DNA from: JAPPHA01 sp965242975
GTDB taxonomy: Bacteria; Pseudomonadota; Alphaproteobacteria; Rhodobacterales; Rhodobacteraceae
Assembly (NCBI GenBank): GCA_965242975.1
Contig: CBDETS010000007.1
Coordinates: forward strand, 3,038,001-3,102,000
Direction of reading: 5' to 3'
DNA length: 64,000 nucleotides
Positions within the stretch are counted from its first letter, which is position 1. Each line of letters opens with the position of its first letter. Below are positions 1 to 9,504 of the stretch, piece by piece. The position numbers and the translations under genes were made by a program. The notes under the pieces were generated by a model, which saw only the letters and a program-made list of their open reading frames with translations, was not told where the DNA came from and made no database searches.

Positions 1-637
1 TGGTCAACGCAGGCGACGGCCAAATCTCAACCTCGGAAAACCCCTTGGCCTCGACTGGTTCATGGACCAACCAGCAACAGATTGATGCGATTGATGCCCC
101 GACAGCGGTTGCTGTCTGCACACGCAGCGATCGTACGTCCAAACCTGTCAACAACAGGGGGACCAGGAGAATCCCGACTACACCGGTGCCGGGCCACAGG
201 TCACCGGCTATGAGCGTAGGCGAACCAACATACCAGGGGAACGTCAGGCCAAGTGCGACGGCAATTCCCGCATTCATGAAGGCAAAAGCAAGCGCAACGA
301 CAGCGGGAAACGCCAAGAGTAACGCGACCGGAATCGAAAAATCAATTTGCAGATTCAGGAACCCCGTCCAGACCGGCAGGAAAGCCGCGGCATGCCACCC
401 GAACGCGATGGCAAATCGTCGGTGACGGTTCCTCGTCAAGGTGACGAAAGCAAGTCCTGCCACGCCGACGATGAGAGGAATTCCTGGTGCGTAAAACCCT
501 GCCGCTGCAATGGCGAACACCAGGCACGCAACGACGCCGTCACTGCATCCGATACGGATCCAACTTGAACTTGACCACGACTGACTCGCCAAGGGATTCG
601 GTTCCCTGCGCCTGGTTGATGCTCCGATCGATTGCAT
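1..637 (-). CDS. TraB-like conjugal transfer membrane protein, N-terminal part (cut by window edge)
   Basis: An open frame on the minus strand runs from about 637 off the left edge. I translated it by hand. It is strongly hydrophobic, with several predicted membrane segments (for example around VVACLVFAIAAAG, VALLLAFPAVVALAFAF and GVVGILLVPLLL), and ends in the window with a short hydrophilic stretch. This layout resembles the N-terminal membrane half of Agrobacterium-type TraB, which continues into a nitrilase/N-acyltransferase fold; that second half would lie outside the window. The start is uncertain: ATG at 637, TTG at 592 and GTG at 520 are all in frame, and the first overlaps the muramidase gene by 98 nt. 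Position at the end of the trb minus operon fits a tra gene. Family assignment is inference from topology and context. Confidence 0.5.
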   Translation of the reverse strand, partial: MQSIGASTRRREPNPLASQSWSSSSWIRIGCSDGVVACLVFAIAAAGFYAPGIPLIVGVAGLAFVTLTRNRHRRFAIAFGWHAAAFLPVWTGFLNLQIDFSIPVALLLAFPAVVALAFAFMNAGIAVALGLTFPWYVGSPTLIAGDLWPGTGVVGILLVPLLLTGLDVRSLRVQTATAVGASIASICCWLVHEPVEAKGFSEVEIWPSPALT

Positions 638-1298
638 GCCTGACTTCGTGGAAATGGATCTTCGATCGAGTCAAGGCCACCGCGATTTCACTGGTGCCGA
701 TACCCGGATGTCCGAGGCGATCAGCGACAATACCATCGATCGTCTCGGATTGATCTGCTGCCGTCAGAAACCGGATAAACGTTTCCCGGGAAACCAATGC
801 ACGGTTTCCGGCAACGCCGTGCCAGGCTGATCGCCCGGCACCCTTACCGGATACGCGAGGAAGTGCTGCCCAAACGATGGCAAGGCAATTTCCAAATGAT
901 GAGAGATGGCGTTTGCCATAACCGCATTCATCAAGGAGCCGGTTTGCGAGTTCGTCCTGAAGGACGTCATCGAACAACCTGTCTGAATCGACGTGATAAT
1001 CCCGGGACAGTCTCGTCAGTGTCTGGTAGGTGAACTGATATCTCCCGACCGCAGTCGAAACCACTCGTCGCCGGATTTGCCGCTGCCAGGACAGGACCTC
1101 ATGCAAGCTCATTTGGGTCAATGGCATGGGAGGCGCTTCTCGCGTCGCATTATGGATCGCGTCGTACCCGTCGGGAGCCTCGAATCGGGCGATAAAGTCG
1201 AGGATTGCGGATCGGTCCGGCAACGCGGCAACCGGCGATGAAATCGCAAAAAGGGCAAGCCAACCGACGATCAAAAATCTCAGTACGCCGGCAACCAT
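540..1298 (-). CDS. Secreted muramidase/lysozyme-like protein of the conjugation locus
   Basis: A 252-residue protein with an N-terminal signal-like segment (residues 1-26, ending near PVAALP). The core has the pattern of phage-type muramidases: a candidate catalytic Glu in FEAPDGYD, then SLHEVLSWQ, then VGRYQFTYQTL, then a QDELANRLL helix. In conjugation systems such enzymes open peptidoglycan locally so that the secretion channel can be assembled (VirB1, P19 and PilT of R64 are functional analogues, not necessarily homologues). It overlaps trbI by 19 nt and is followed by the TraB-like frame, so it belongs to the same minus-strand operon. The role is inferred from the motif set and context. 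Confidence 0.7.
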   Translation of the reverse strand: MVAGVLRFLIVGWLALFAISSPVAALPDRSAILDFIARFEAPDGYDAIHNATREAPPMPLTQMSLHEVLSWQRQIRRRVVSTAVGRYQFTYQTLTRLSRDYHVDSDRLFDDVLQDELANRLLDECGYGKRHLSSFGNCLAIVWAALPRVSGKGAGRSAWHGVAGNRALVSRETFIRFLTAADQSETIDGIVADRLGHPGIGTSEIAVALTRSKIHFHEVRHAIDRSINQAQGTESLGESVVVKFKLDPYRMQ

Positions 1299-2509
1299 AG
1301 GTCCGTTTCCAGTGTTATGTTCATTGGAACCCCTGCGGAAACCCGGAATGTCGGCAGTCGGTTCAGGTCTCTCTCAAGCAGTTTTTCGGAAATCGATTCA
1401 GCAGAATCTCCCAACGCCCGTCGAACAGCGTCTCCGAGTTGACCGGCACTGTCGTCCTCCCGCCGCGCGAGACTGGCCAGTAGATTAATCGCGAACGCGG
1501 ATCCCAACGCCTTCAAAAGACGCGACTCCCTTATCCCCTTGACGCCGGCAACTCCTGACAGGTCTGATGTTACCGCATTTCCGGGCGAAACAGAAACTCC
1601 ATTCGGAAACTGGATTCGGTCCCATCCGATGAAGAGTCGGTTTGCATGAACGCCGTGCGCTTCGCCATAACGACCAAAGAGAAATGAGCCTTTCGGAATC
1701 ACGACATGGACGCCCGTTGCGCTGTCGCGAACATCCGAAGCGACCTGCGCTCGAACCGTTCCCCGTAAACCGGAATCAACATTTGTGAGCAGAATCGATG
1801 GAATGACTGTCCCCGCGAACAGCCGATGCATGTCGTCTCGGCGTTCCGGTTGACTGCCGGTTGTACCAGTGTCTGTCACCGGTTGGCCAAACGCGAATCG
1901 ACCACCATTCCATAAAACATCAGGTGGATCTGCTGGTAAAGGAATTGGTTGGCCATCGGCCGTTTCAAGCGCGTTTCTACCGATCCCGTTCGGAACCGGC
2001 GATGCCCGGGTATCGACGCCGGGTTCCTGTGCGACGTCTTGAATCTGAAATCCGTTTTCGGACTCCCGCGTTCCAGATCGTTCGCCGAGTTGATGCAACC
2101 CCTGGCCAAGCGGAGAGAGGTCGGCTTCTCTTGCCAGATCGTCGATTCGTCGACGTTCCTCCTCAACTCGTCGTAGGGTCTCCTGGAGCAGTCTTTCGGA
2201 TTCAGGGTCCGGGGGCACATTTGAATTGTCAGTGGCCGTTTCGTTGCCACGCCCCGTGACCCGAAAGTCGGAATTCCGCGACCGCCGGTTCGCCAATATG
2301 CGTTTACCCTGTTCGACCACCCGTTCCGCCTGATCTGACTCCGTTCTCTCTTCGACGACTCTTGCCGATACTATCTCGGCAGTTCGCCACCTGGTTTTGC
2401 TGAGAGCCCACCCGAGCGCGATGATCACCAAGACCACCACGGTACCGGTGGCGACCGCGGTTGCGTTCTTTCTGAGGACAGCTCCGCTTTTCGGATCAAT
2501 CGCCCTCAT
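1280..2509 (-). CDS. trbI: TrbI/VirB10 family channel protein
   Basis: A 409-residue bitopic protein. It has a short cytoplasmic tail, one membrane helix at about residues 20-38 (VATGTVVVLVIIALGWAL), a long charged and proline-containing periplasmic linker, and the conserved VirB10 C-terminal beta-barrel domain from about residue 230 (AGTVIPSILLTNVDSGLRGTV, then VVIPKGSFLFGRYG). In type IV secretion VirB10 spans both membranes and connects the inner-membrane ATPases to the outer-membrane pore. It overlaps trbF by 14 nt and the muramidase by 19 nt, as expected in a translationally coupled trb operon. Length is usual for TrbI. Confidence 0.92.
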   Translation of the reverse strand: MRAIDPKSGAVLRKNATAVATGTVVVLVIIALGWALSKTRWRTAEIVSARVVEERTESDQAERVVEQGKRILANRRSRNSDFRVTGRGNETATDNSNVPPDPESERLLQETLRRVEEERRRIDDLAREADLSPLGQGLHQLGERSGTRESENGFQIQDVAQEPGVDTRASPVPNGIGRNALETADGQPIPLPADPPDVLWNGGRFAFGQPVTDTGTTGSQPERRDDMHRLFAGTVIPSILLTNVDSGLRGTVRAQVASDVRDSATGVHVVIPKGSFLFGRYGEAHGVHANRLFIGWDRIQFPNGVSVSPGNAVTSDLSGVAGVKGIRESRLLKALGSAFAINLLASLARREDDSAGQLGDAVRRALGDSAESISEKLLERDLNRLPTFRVSAGVPMNITLETDLWLPAY

Positions 2510-3191
2510 GGCTCCGTACTCTTTGGATGTCGATGTTCTCGATCATCAGGCCCAGAGGGTTGATCTCGAGTGCTTCGCGTTCAGCCGTGGATTGCTGCCC
2601 CAAAACAAGGACTCCAACAAACCGGTCTTCGGACCGGAACTCGCCAGTCACTCGATCGTTGACGGTTTCGGTCCATTCAACGCGCCAGGACTTCCCGCCA
2701 GCGAAACTGACCGACGTCACGTGAACAAAGACGGTTTCGCGGTCCCAACGGACTATCGGGTTCGTCTCCTCATCCTGATAGACATCGCTCAGTACCCGAT
2801 AGGCTTGGCTTTCGGCCGGCAAAAAACGGTACAGGCGCCGGAGGTTTCGTTCCACGATCGCCGGGTCGGCAGGGATCGACCGGCTCCGTTCAACGAAGCG
2901 CTGAAGTTCGCGTTTTACAACGTTCGTTGGCCATTCGCCGATTGTGCGCGGCTGGGGCAAGGATTCTGCCCGGCCAAGGTCGTCGACCTTCACCAGATAA
3001 GGCACGTACTCGCTCTGGCTGGCAGCCCAGATTCCGAACCCGAGTCCCACGGCCCCGACCAGCGTACCGGCGATTGCCAGCCAAAAAAACCTCTGAGCAT
3101 TTGCCGCGTGAAACGCAAACCTTTCGTCCCATTCCCGCTGGGCGGAAATATACGGATTCTGGTTAACGATTTCGGACTTTCGAATACTCAT
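2496..3191 (-). CDS. trbF: TrbF/VirB8 family assembly factor
   Basis: A 231-residue protein with the TrbF signature near the start (NPYISAQREWDERF), a single membrane helix at about residues 36-57, and a periplasmic VirB8 fold (VPYLVKVDDLGRAE, then RWDRETVFVHVTSVSF, then WRVEWTETV). VirB8 proteins nucleate assembly of the inner-membrane complex and contact VirB10, VirB9 and the pilin. The NPY-REWDER start is characteristic of the Trb (RP4/Ti) subgroup rather than the VirB or Tra_F group. It lies between trbL and trbI, overlapping trbI. Confidence 0.92.
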   Translation of the reverse strand: MSIRKSEIVNQNPYISAQREWDERFAFHAANAQRFFWLAIAGTLVGAVGLGFGIWAASQSEYVPYLVKVDDLGRAESLPQPRTIGEWPTNVVKRELQRFVERSRSIPADPAIVERNLRRLYRFLPAESQAYRVLSDVYQDEETNPIVRWDRETVFVHVTSVSFAGGKSWRVEWTETVNDRVTGEFRSEDRFVGVLVLGQQSTAEREALEINPLGLMIENIDIQRVRSHEGD

Positions 3192-3214
3192 CCAGGAGAA
3201 CCCCGCATGTTGTT

Positions 3215-4420
3215 TCAGTTTTCGCCTTTACGCTCTGACTGATCCAACCAGTTGAGAATGTCTCGACTTGCCCTGCGATGCGGCGTATCGCCGGAAAGTC
3301 CGGTTATGGCGCCGCGAGCGGCGCCGGTTGCGGTCCCCTTAATGACAGGTCCAGCCTTGGCAGCGGCGCCTGCCAACCCACCGGGTGGGCTGACGCCGAG
3401 GGCACGACCCGCCAAGGCTTCGAGGTTCGCGGCGCGGGCGGCGCGTACTCCGCCTCTCGCTCCGCCGTACGCGGCCCCGCCTCCTGCGCGACCCGCCGCT
3501 TTGGTTGCGCGCCATGCGGTCATTCCGGCCATGCCTCCGACCATGGCGGCAGAAGAACCGGATCCCGTGCCGGACACAATTCTCTCGACCACCGTCGGGA
3601 GGCGGAGAATGAGCACCAACCCGACAACCTGGATGATCAGGATCTGGATGGCTGAAAACAGGTCGCCATCCGCCTGGAACGTCGTTTCCAGCGTCGCCAT
3701 GACCAATCCATTGACGATCAACAAGGTTAGAAGCTTGAATCCCATGCCGATCAACATGCGGAGGTAGGACATCGCAATGTCGCGTGTGGATTCCAGCCCA
3801 CCGAACCCAAGACCGAGGAGACCTGCGACAGCGGCAAGATAAAGCTCCGCGTAGACGACAACGACAAATGCGGCCATTGCGGCAGCCGTTATTGCGACAG
3901 CCAAGGACACGAGGACGAGCCCAACCGAATGCCCGGGGCTCAGGACGGAAACCTCACCCAACAACCTGCCGACCATGCCGAGTGCCTGCGAGAGGATTGC
4001 AGATGGAGACGGCTCGGTCGTGCTTCCACCCACGTGCGCCACCGCAACGGCGCTGTCGATGACGAGATGGACCAATTGGTCTCCGAAGTTCAGACAGAGA
4101 ACGAGAGCACCGACAGTGACCAGTCGAACGATCAGCTTCGTGAGAAGTGCCGAAAGGCCCTCACCCTGAATCGTACCTTTCGCGAATGTCCATGCAAACT
4201 CGATTGCCGCCATGGTGTACAGGAGGGTGACGGCAACGCTGGCGACATTTGCGGACATGCCGGAAGAAATCTGCTCCACCGTGCGCACAAGCGAGTCGAG
4301 TCGAGCGGGCGCGTCCTGAGCGTCAACACCAATGGGCGCACAAACGGCTGGCACACAAACGGCTACAGTCGAAAGTACTCTTGCCGGAAACGGACGTTGG
4401 TTCAACCTCGTTGCTCTCAT
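3215..4420 (-). CDS. trbL: TrbL/VirB6 family polytopic membrane protein
   Basis: A 401-residue protein with a signal-like start, five or more membrane helices between about residues 50 and 270, and a low-complexity Gly/Ala/Arg-rich C-terminal tail (GGGAAYGGARGGVRAARAANLEALAGRALG). This is the usual TrbL design: an inner-membrane channel core plus a disordered tail. VirB6/TrbL forms part of the DNA or protein translocation path through the inner membrane. Its start overlaps the end of trbJ by 4 nt (an ATGA-type junction at 4417-4420), indicating co-translation. Confidence 0.9.
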   Translation of the reverse strand: MRATRLNQRPFPARVLSTVAVCVPAVCAPIGVDAQDAPARLDSLVRTVEQISSGMSANVASVAVTLLYTMAAIEFAWTFAKGTIQGEGLSALLTKLIVRLVTVGALVLCLNFGDQLVHLVIDSAVAVAHVGGSTTEPSPSAILSQALGMVGRLLGEVSVLSPGHSVGLVLVSLAVAITAAAMAAFVVVVYAELYLAAVAGLLGLGFGGLESTRDIAMSYLRMLIGMGFKLLTLLIVNGLVMATLETTFQADGDLFSAIQILIIQVVGLVLILRLPTVVERIVSGTGSGSSAAMVGGMAGMTAWRATKAAGRAGGGAAYGGARGGVRAARAANLEALAGRALGVSPPGGLAGAAAKAGPVIKGTATGAARGAITGLSGDTPHRRASRDILNWLDQSERKGEN

Positions 4421-5304
4421 TGCCCTATCCCCAGCAATTCGTGGATACTTTCACCGGGACTGAGATCGCCCTGATCCGCCTCGAGTTGCTCTTCAAATCG
4501 ACGTTGAATCGCTTCGCGGCCGTCCATTTCCAGCAAGGATCTGGACCACGCGACGGCTGTTTGCTCGGCCTGGGCGGCCTGCAATGACCTGAGATCGAGA
4601 ACCTGCCTGGAAAGGCTGGCCGCCAACTCGTTCGCCACCTGCAATGCCGCAAGATTGCCCGTGGCCGAACTTGCTCGTTCCGACAACAGGTCAACGAAAC
4701 GGGATTCGGTCTCGACATCGTCGGTCGTCATGCCGGCCTTTTCCAGACTGGTTTCAAGCGCAGAATTCCAGCGGGACTGGAGTGCGTCGTAACGCTCGGA
4801 AAACGAGTTCCGCGAATACCCGTCCTGATCAAACAACGGGTCGGAAACCTGCCCGGAGAGGAGGAATTCATCCAGTTCGCGCCCGGAATGGATAAGGCTG
4901 CCGGTATTCATGTAAAGCTTTCGAAGCTGAACGATGGGGCCGTGTGCCCTGCGGTAAAAATCTCCTGGCAACCTTTCGGTATTTGCCACCATGTTCCGAT
5001 ACGCGAGAACCAGGTTCCGAAGTTGTTCGACCTCGGTGGCCAGGGTGTCGCCAGCTATCGAAAGATGTGACGCCTCCAGCGATGTCAGCCGGGCGAGTTC
5101 GGCATTGTTCAGAAGTTGCGTCCACTCGGTTGCGACTCCCGCCGCACCACCCGGCAGTGCCTCCTTCGGAGTTCCGAAAACCATCGCAAAAGCGGCGAGG
5201 GCAAACGACAGTCCCCGCGCAGTCCTTGATGCACCAGATTGAACGAAATCAGGCGTTGGTTTGACCGTGGCGATGGCACGAACGGACCGAACTCGGGAAT
5301 TCAA
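4417..5304 (-). CDS. trbJ: TrbJ/VirB5 family periplasmic protein
   Basis: After a signal-like segment (RGLSFALAAFAMVFGTPKEAL), the protein has the TrbJ motif GGAAGVATEWTQLLNNAELA followed by long amphipathic helices, as in TrbJ/VirB5, which sit at the pilus tip or in the periplasm and help pilus assembly. I chose the TTG at 5304 because AGGA precedes it by six bases and the signal segment then falls near residues 35-55. The frame stays open upstream to 5757, into trbE, but that extension is hydrophilic and would bury the signal peptide more than 150 residues into the protein. The exact start is therefore tentative; the family is well supported. Length from 5304 is 295 residues. Confidence 0.8.
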   Translation of the reverse strand: MNSRVRSVRAIATVKPTPDFVQSGASRTARGLSFALAAFAMVFGTPKEALPGGAAGVATEWTQLLNNAELARLTSLEASHLSIAGDTLATEVEQLRNLVLAYRNMVANTERLPGDFYRRAHGPIVQLRKLYMNTGSLIHSGRELDEFLLSGQVSDPLFDQDGYSRNSFSERYDALQSRWNSALETSLEKAGMTTDDVETESRFVDLLSERASSATGNLAALQVANELAASLSRQVLDLRSLQAAQAEQTAVAWSRSLLEMDGREAIQRRFEEQLEADQGDLSPGESIHELLGIGQ

Positions 5305-5623
5305 CTCGGATCCTTCGTGTTTCAATAAGGGCAAATGACTGATGGTGCCGCGTATTCGGATCGAACAGTTGCTCGAGCCATACGTCACACCTGAAACATG
5401 AGCCCGATCCCCAACTGTCGAATCCGATCGTCGTTCGGCAGGCCGGAGTTCGTTGTTTCCGCGGAACGGGACTGTCGTTTCTGCCTCTTCCGGCCTCGGA
5501 GATCCTGAACTTTGCGGAACGTGTGGCGTTGCCCAGGTGTCCCCTTTCGCCGTTCTTGCAGCCATCCAAGGCAAAGGTGCGGAATTGAGCCCACGAAAAA
5601 GGAAAGTGCGCCAGGAGGTTTTT
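5305..5623 (-). other. Interval between trbE and trbJ without a convincing gene
   Basis: This 319-bp stretch lies inside the minus trb operon. A frame beginning with an ATG at 5594 gives 69 basic residues, and the trbJ frame itself is open throughout, but neither shows a signal peptide, membrane segment or recognisable motif. It may be a long leader for trbJ, a degraded small gene, or a true N-terminal extension of TrbJ. Confidence 0.4.
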
Positions 5624-7984
5624 CTACGCATCGGGTGCATCAAGCTGCCTTCGCAGTTCGTGTTTCCAGAATGCCGGATCGATTTCGGCTGCCCGTTCGG
5701 CGGCCGCGGCTTCTTCCACGGAGGTACTTCCGAGAAGCAGCAGGGCGGCCGGTCCAAGCAGGAAGTCGACGATGCGCCGTCCTTCAGGCTTGACCACGTA
5801 GTAGTGTTGTTTTGGCTTCATCGCGGCGATGATCGAAATCATCTCCTCCGTCAGACCGAGGTTGGCATACTGGTCGCGGCTTGCCCGGGTCCACGCCGCC
5901 GGATTGGGAAGGAAGATCTTCGTCGGGCAGTTCTCAACCAGGACCGGCGTGATCTCGCTCGTCGTTGCGTCTGCAACCGATTGTGTTGCCATGACGACGG
6001 ACGCGTTCGCCTTTCTGAGTTCCTTGAGCCAGCTCCGGATCCGGGCGGAAAACAATTCATGTTCGAGGAACGCCCAGGCTTCGTCCAGAATGATCAGCGT
6101 TGGTCGGCCGTCGAGACTCATTTCGACCATTCGAAACAGGTAATCCAAGGCCAGGACCGCGACATCCGGACCGGCCGAAAACAGGTCTTCGGTCTCGAAT
6201 ACGGTCCAGTCCGAAATCTCGATTCCATCGTCTGTCCCGTCAAAAATGCCCTCGCGGTTGCCGCCGGAAAACGATTCAAGCGCCGATCGCACCTCGACTG
6301 ACTGAACCAGTGAAAGCACATCCGCGATCGAATGACCGGGCTGGAGCAGCCTGACCGTTTCACGGATTTCGCGACGCATTGACGGAGTCGGAATTGAGCC
6401 GGCTTCCTTGACCAGGGCGGAAATCCAGCCTTCGACATGGGACCGTCCGCACCGGAGTAGCCCGCCGATGGGTGACAACGCCTTTCCGCCATCGCCGACC
6501 GGAATGAAGTTCCCACCGACTGCTGCCGTCAGGTACCGAATGGATCGTTTTTTGTCGAAGATCACGACGCGGGCGTTGGGATACTTGGTGAAACTTGCGG
6601 CAAAGAGACCGAGAAGAACCGACTTTCCCGCGCCTGTCGGCCCGAACACCAATGCATGTCCAACTCCCGATGAATGAAGGTTGAAGAAGTAGGGTTCGCC
6701 CGAAACCGCACGGCCGACAACCAAAGGAGGCGAGTTCTTGGGAAACTCTCGACAGTTCACCGTCGTATCGCCCTGCCAAATCGTTGACAGGGGAATCAGG
6801 TCGGAAAAGTTCAGACTTGAAAGGATCGGGCGTCGCGGATTGTTCTTCGGATGCCCGGGCAAATGGCCGATGAAGGCTTCCAGCGCATTGCAGGTTTCGA
6901 CACGCGCCTCGAAACCTCGCTCGAGCAAAACCTCCGCAACGCTTTGAGCCGCAGAAACAACCTTTTCCCTCGTCCCTCCGGTCTCGCCGAACAGAACGAC
7001 GACACCGTTGAAAACACCGAACGCCAGTTCACCGGAACCGGCTTCCGCGATCGCGGCCTCGGTGTCGGCCTCCATTGACACGGCAAAGGAGTCGATGGGG
7101 GCATTTTCAACCGAAAACGCCTGTGCCGCGAGCGACTGCTTTCCCTGAGACCAGAATCGCCGCCTGCGGTGCAGTTCAGTTCGGCTCTGGTTTTTCCCGA
7201 AACAAACGAAACGGGACGACCATTGGTATTCGAATTCGAAGCCCTGGATAATCTCCAGTGCACCCGGTTCGGTGTACGGCGGATATCCATCGATTGCGAT
7301 GACGGCCGTCCACCGCTTGTTGATCCGAATGATGTCGTGGATGGAGTCCTGTTCGAAGCCTGGTGCGATCATGACGTCGAGGTAAGGACATCCGACCGAT
7401 ATCGGTTGCCATGGCGATCGAACGGCGCCACTGACACAGGAAGAAAGATGCCCGACAAGCTCGTCAATGAGTCCGGCGTGCCCACTCGCAAGTTGCATCT
7501 TTCGGTTTCGAAGGCGCCGAAGGTCATACACCCCGGAAAACCGTGTTTCGACGGACGTGCACTGGCTTTCAAACGCCTCGATCTGTGAAGCCACCTCCGC
7601 CGTGCGTTCAAGGTTCGACGACTGAAACGCCAGGTGAATGATGTTCGAAAACAGGGCACCACCGGTTTCCAGTATGCTCCGCCGCTCCATCTGTAGAACC
7701 TTGAGAGCATCCGTGGCGAATTCGTCCTCGTGACCGAAATTTCCCTTGACGGGACGACGGCGAAAGTCGACCCAGAAAGCAAATCCGTCGCCAAAGCCGG
7801 TGAGTGCCTGGCTCAACTGCGTCGTCTGGTGAGTCCGTTCCTCAAGGGAGCGGCTCTCATTGTCCCGGCCCTGCACCTCCCAGGCTGCGAGCATCGAGCC
7901 ATCCTTGCAAACGACGACACCGGGCGCGACGGAGGCCCCCCAGTTGAGGAGGTCCGAAAAGGTCTTCCGAGGGCGCATCAGCAT
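5624..7984 (-). CDS. trbE: TrbE/VirB4 family secretion ATPase
   Basis: A 786-residue ATPase. The N-terminal half is the VirB4 membrane-associating domain (RPRKTFSDLLNWGASVAPGVVVCKDGSMLAAWE). Walker A is GPTGAGKS at about residues 447-454. Walker B is LIILDEAW at about residue 630, followed by LKELRKANASVVMATQS, the conserved VirB4 sensor-like segment. VirB4 proteins energise assembly and substrate transfer and are the most reliable marker of a type IV secretion system. The gene starts two bases after the pilN stop and its end overlaps the open trbJ frame. Length is typical for TrbE. Confidence 0.95.
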   Translation of the reverse strand: MLMRPRKTFSDLLNWGASVAPGVVVCKDGSMLAAWEVQGRDNESRSLEERTHQTTQLSQALTGFGDGFAFWVDFRRRPVKGNFGHEDEFATDALKVLQMERRSILETGGALFSNIIHLAFQSSNLERTAEVASQIEAFESQCTSVETRFSGVYDLRRLRNRKMQLASGHAGLIDELVGHLSSCVSGAVRSPWQPISVGCPYLDVMIAPGFEQDSIHDIIRINKRWTAVIAIDGYPPYTEPGALEIIQGFEFEYQWSSRFVCFGKNQSRTELHRRRRFWSQGKQSLAAQAFSVENAPIDSFAVSMEADTEAAIAEAGSGELAFGVFNGVVVLFGETGGTREKVVSAAQSVAEVLLERGFEARVETCNALEAFIGHLPGHPKNNPRRPILSSLNFSDLIPLSTIWQGDTTVNCREFPKNSPPLVVGRAVSGEPYFFNLHSSGVGHALVFGPTGAGKSVLLGLFAASFTKYPNARVVIFDKKRSIRYLTAAVGGNFIPVGDGGKALSPIGGLLRCGRSHVEGWISALVKEAGSIPTPSMRREIRETVRLLQPGHSIADVLSLVQSVEVRSALESFSGGNREGIFDGTDDGIEISDWTVFETEDLFSAGPDVAVLALDYLFRMVEMSLDGRPTLIILDEAWAFLEHELFSARIRSWLKELRKANASVVMATQSVADATTSEITPVLVENCPTKIFLPNPAAWTRASRDQYANLGLTEEMISIIAAMKPKQHYYVVKPEGRRIVDFLLGPAALLLLGSTSVEEAAAAERAAEIDPAFWKHELRRQLDAPDA

Positions 7985-7986
7985 GT

Positions 7987-9504
7987 TCAGCCGCCGATCA
8001 GGGTGGGACGCACGAGGACGACCATTGACGTTCGGATCAGCTCTGCCTTTGCGGACCCGCCAAGGCCGAAAAACCCCGCCACGCCTGCACCGGTCCGGCC
8101 TTTCCGCACGGTTTCCTGCTCGTAGCCCCCGATGATCAGTGTCTCGCCGGGGGTCAGCACAACGGTGTATTCCACCGCGCGATGGTCGGTCTTCGGCAAT
8201 TGAATTGTGCCGAAGTCGTCGAGGCTGTTGAGACTGGCCTGCACGATCCAGAGGCTAAGTTGAATCCTGTTGTTCTCGATGAGGCGGGGCAGTGCAAAGA
8301 TCGACAGCCCCGTATCGATGCTGTCGACCTTGAGCGTGTGCGAAACCTCGCCTTCGGAATCTGTCCTGGTGGACGATTCGCGGACATAGTTTTGCGTCGT
8401 CAGCAACGAAACGGGTGCGATGACACCGCTCTGACCGACAGTATTGGTCAGACGATGGTCGACAACGTCCCTTTCGGAGGCCAGCGCCGAAAAATCGAGG
8501 ACCGAGCCACTGAACTTGCCGTCGACAATTGCGATACTGCCGGAGATTCCGACACCACCATTGTTGCCGCCGGTTTGCACACGCTGGCCCAGCGTGGCCT
8601 GGTAGTCGTCGAACAGGCCCTGAAGAATGGCTCCAAATCCAACGCCGCTGTTCCGATCAGCGTCGACAAAATACGTGGCGATCTCCAGGCCAATTCTCTT
8701 CGAGTACACGTCCGAGAACTGATCGATGAGTTCGCCAGCCGATTCCTGGACGCTCGGTGGTCCGAACACGGTGATCTTCCCCGCGTTGGAGGACAGTGTC
8801 ACGGATGCGGGTGGCGGGACCACCTGCTTCAAGGCATCGGCGATTTCGGTCCAGGGGTCGACCGTCACCGACTTCCCGGAACTGATGCTGGATGTTCCGG
8901 TACGGACCCCGGTTACCTCGGTGCCGAGCGTCCCCGAAGTCGGCGGCAACGGGACATCGTAGGAAACGTTGACCATGCGATCGAAACGAATCGATGATCC
9001 ATCGAAAGACCACGACAGGTCGAAACGTGAACCGACCCTGTCCAACAGGTCAGACAAGGGTCCGCGGTGGCTGACGACCATTGTCCCGGAGACCGGAACT
9101 TCGATGATGCCGGTTTGTGTCGGGTATGTCGTCCGGAGAGAAACATCCAGCCCGGTCGCGCCAGTGATGACGGTCCGAACGGCGTTGATATCGACTCGCT
9201 TTGAAGAGGTAATCTCGACCCCGAGGGCCTGTTGGAGTTCACCGGGCAACGGTGACCCACGGTCGGGTCGGTCCGCGGTTTCATCGTCGAACAGAGGTCC
9301 ACGGTTTCCATAGTATGGCCGATTGATGTCGACGACTCCGCCCAATTGTTGCGCGGCGAGCAAACCACGGTGACGCGCGGCTTCGGATGCCAGGCTGTCA
9401 GCTCGGCGGTCCGCCATTTCGAAAGTTTCGCACCCCGTCACGCTCACAAGCAGCCCGAGGGTCGTTATGACCCTGGTTGCATTTCCGAAACGGGACCCGG
9501 TCAT
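7987..9504 (-). CDS. pilN: PilN-like outer-membrane secretin lipoprotein (type IVb pilus class)
   Basis: A 505-residue protein with a lipoprotein signal ending at a lipobox (LLVSVTGC, about residues 18-25). It then has N-terminal secretin modules and a C-terminal secretin core with the terminal beta signature TVVLTPGETLIIGGYEQET followed by SMVVLVRPTLIGG. Lipidated secretins of this size are PilN of R64 and BfpB/TcpC-type type IVb pili. They form large outer-membrane rings. Trb systems normally rely only on the TrbG-TrbH-TrbI core, so a secretin lying between pilL-like and trbE genes, with 2-4 nt junctions, is unexpected. Family recognition is strong; its use by this secretion system is inference. 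Confidence 0.85.
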   Translation of the reverse strand: MTGSRFGNATRVITTLGLLVSVTGCETFEMADRRADSLASEAARHRGLLAAQQLGGVVDINRPYYGNRGPLFDDETADRPDRGSPLPGELQQALGVEITSSKRVDINAVRTVITGATGLDVSLRTTYPTQTGIIEVPVSGTMVVSHRGPLSDLLDRVGSRFDLSWSFDGSSIRFDRMVNVSYDVPLPPTSGTLGTEVTGVRTGTSSISSGKSVTVDPWTEIADALKQVVPPPASVTLSSNAGKITVFGPPSVQESAGELIDQFSDVYSKRIGLEIATYFVDADRNSGVGFGAILQGLFDDYQATLGQRVQTGGNNGGVGISGSIAIVDGKFSGSVLDFSALASERDVVDHRLTNTVGQSGVIAPVSLLTTQNYVRESSTRTDSEGEVSHTLKVDSIDTGLSIFALPRLIENNRIQLSLWIVQASLNSLDDFGTIQLPKTDHRAVEYTVVLTPGETLIIGGYEQETVRKGRTGAGVAGFFGLGGSAKAELIRTSMVVLVRPTLIGG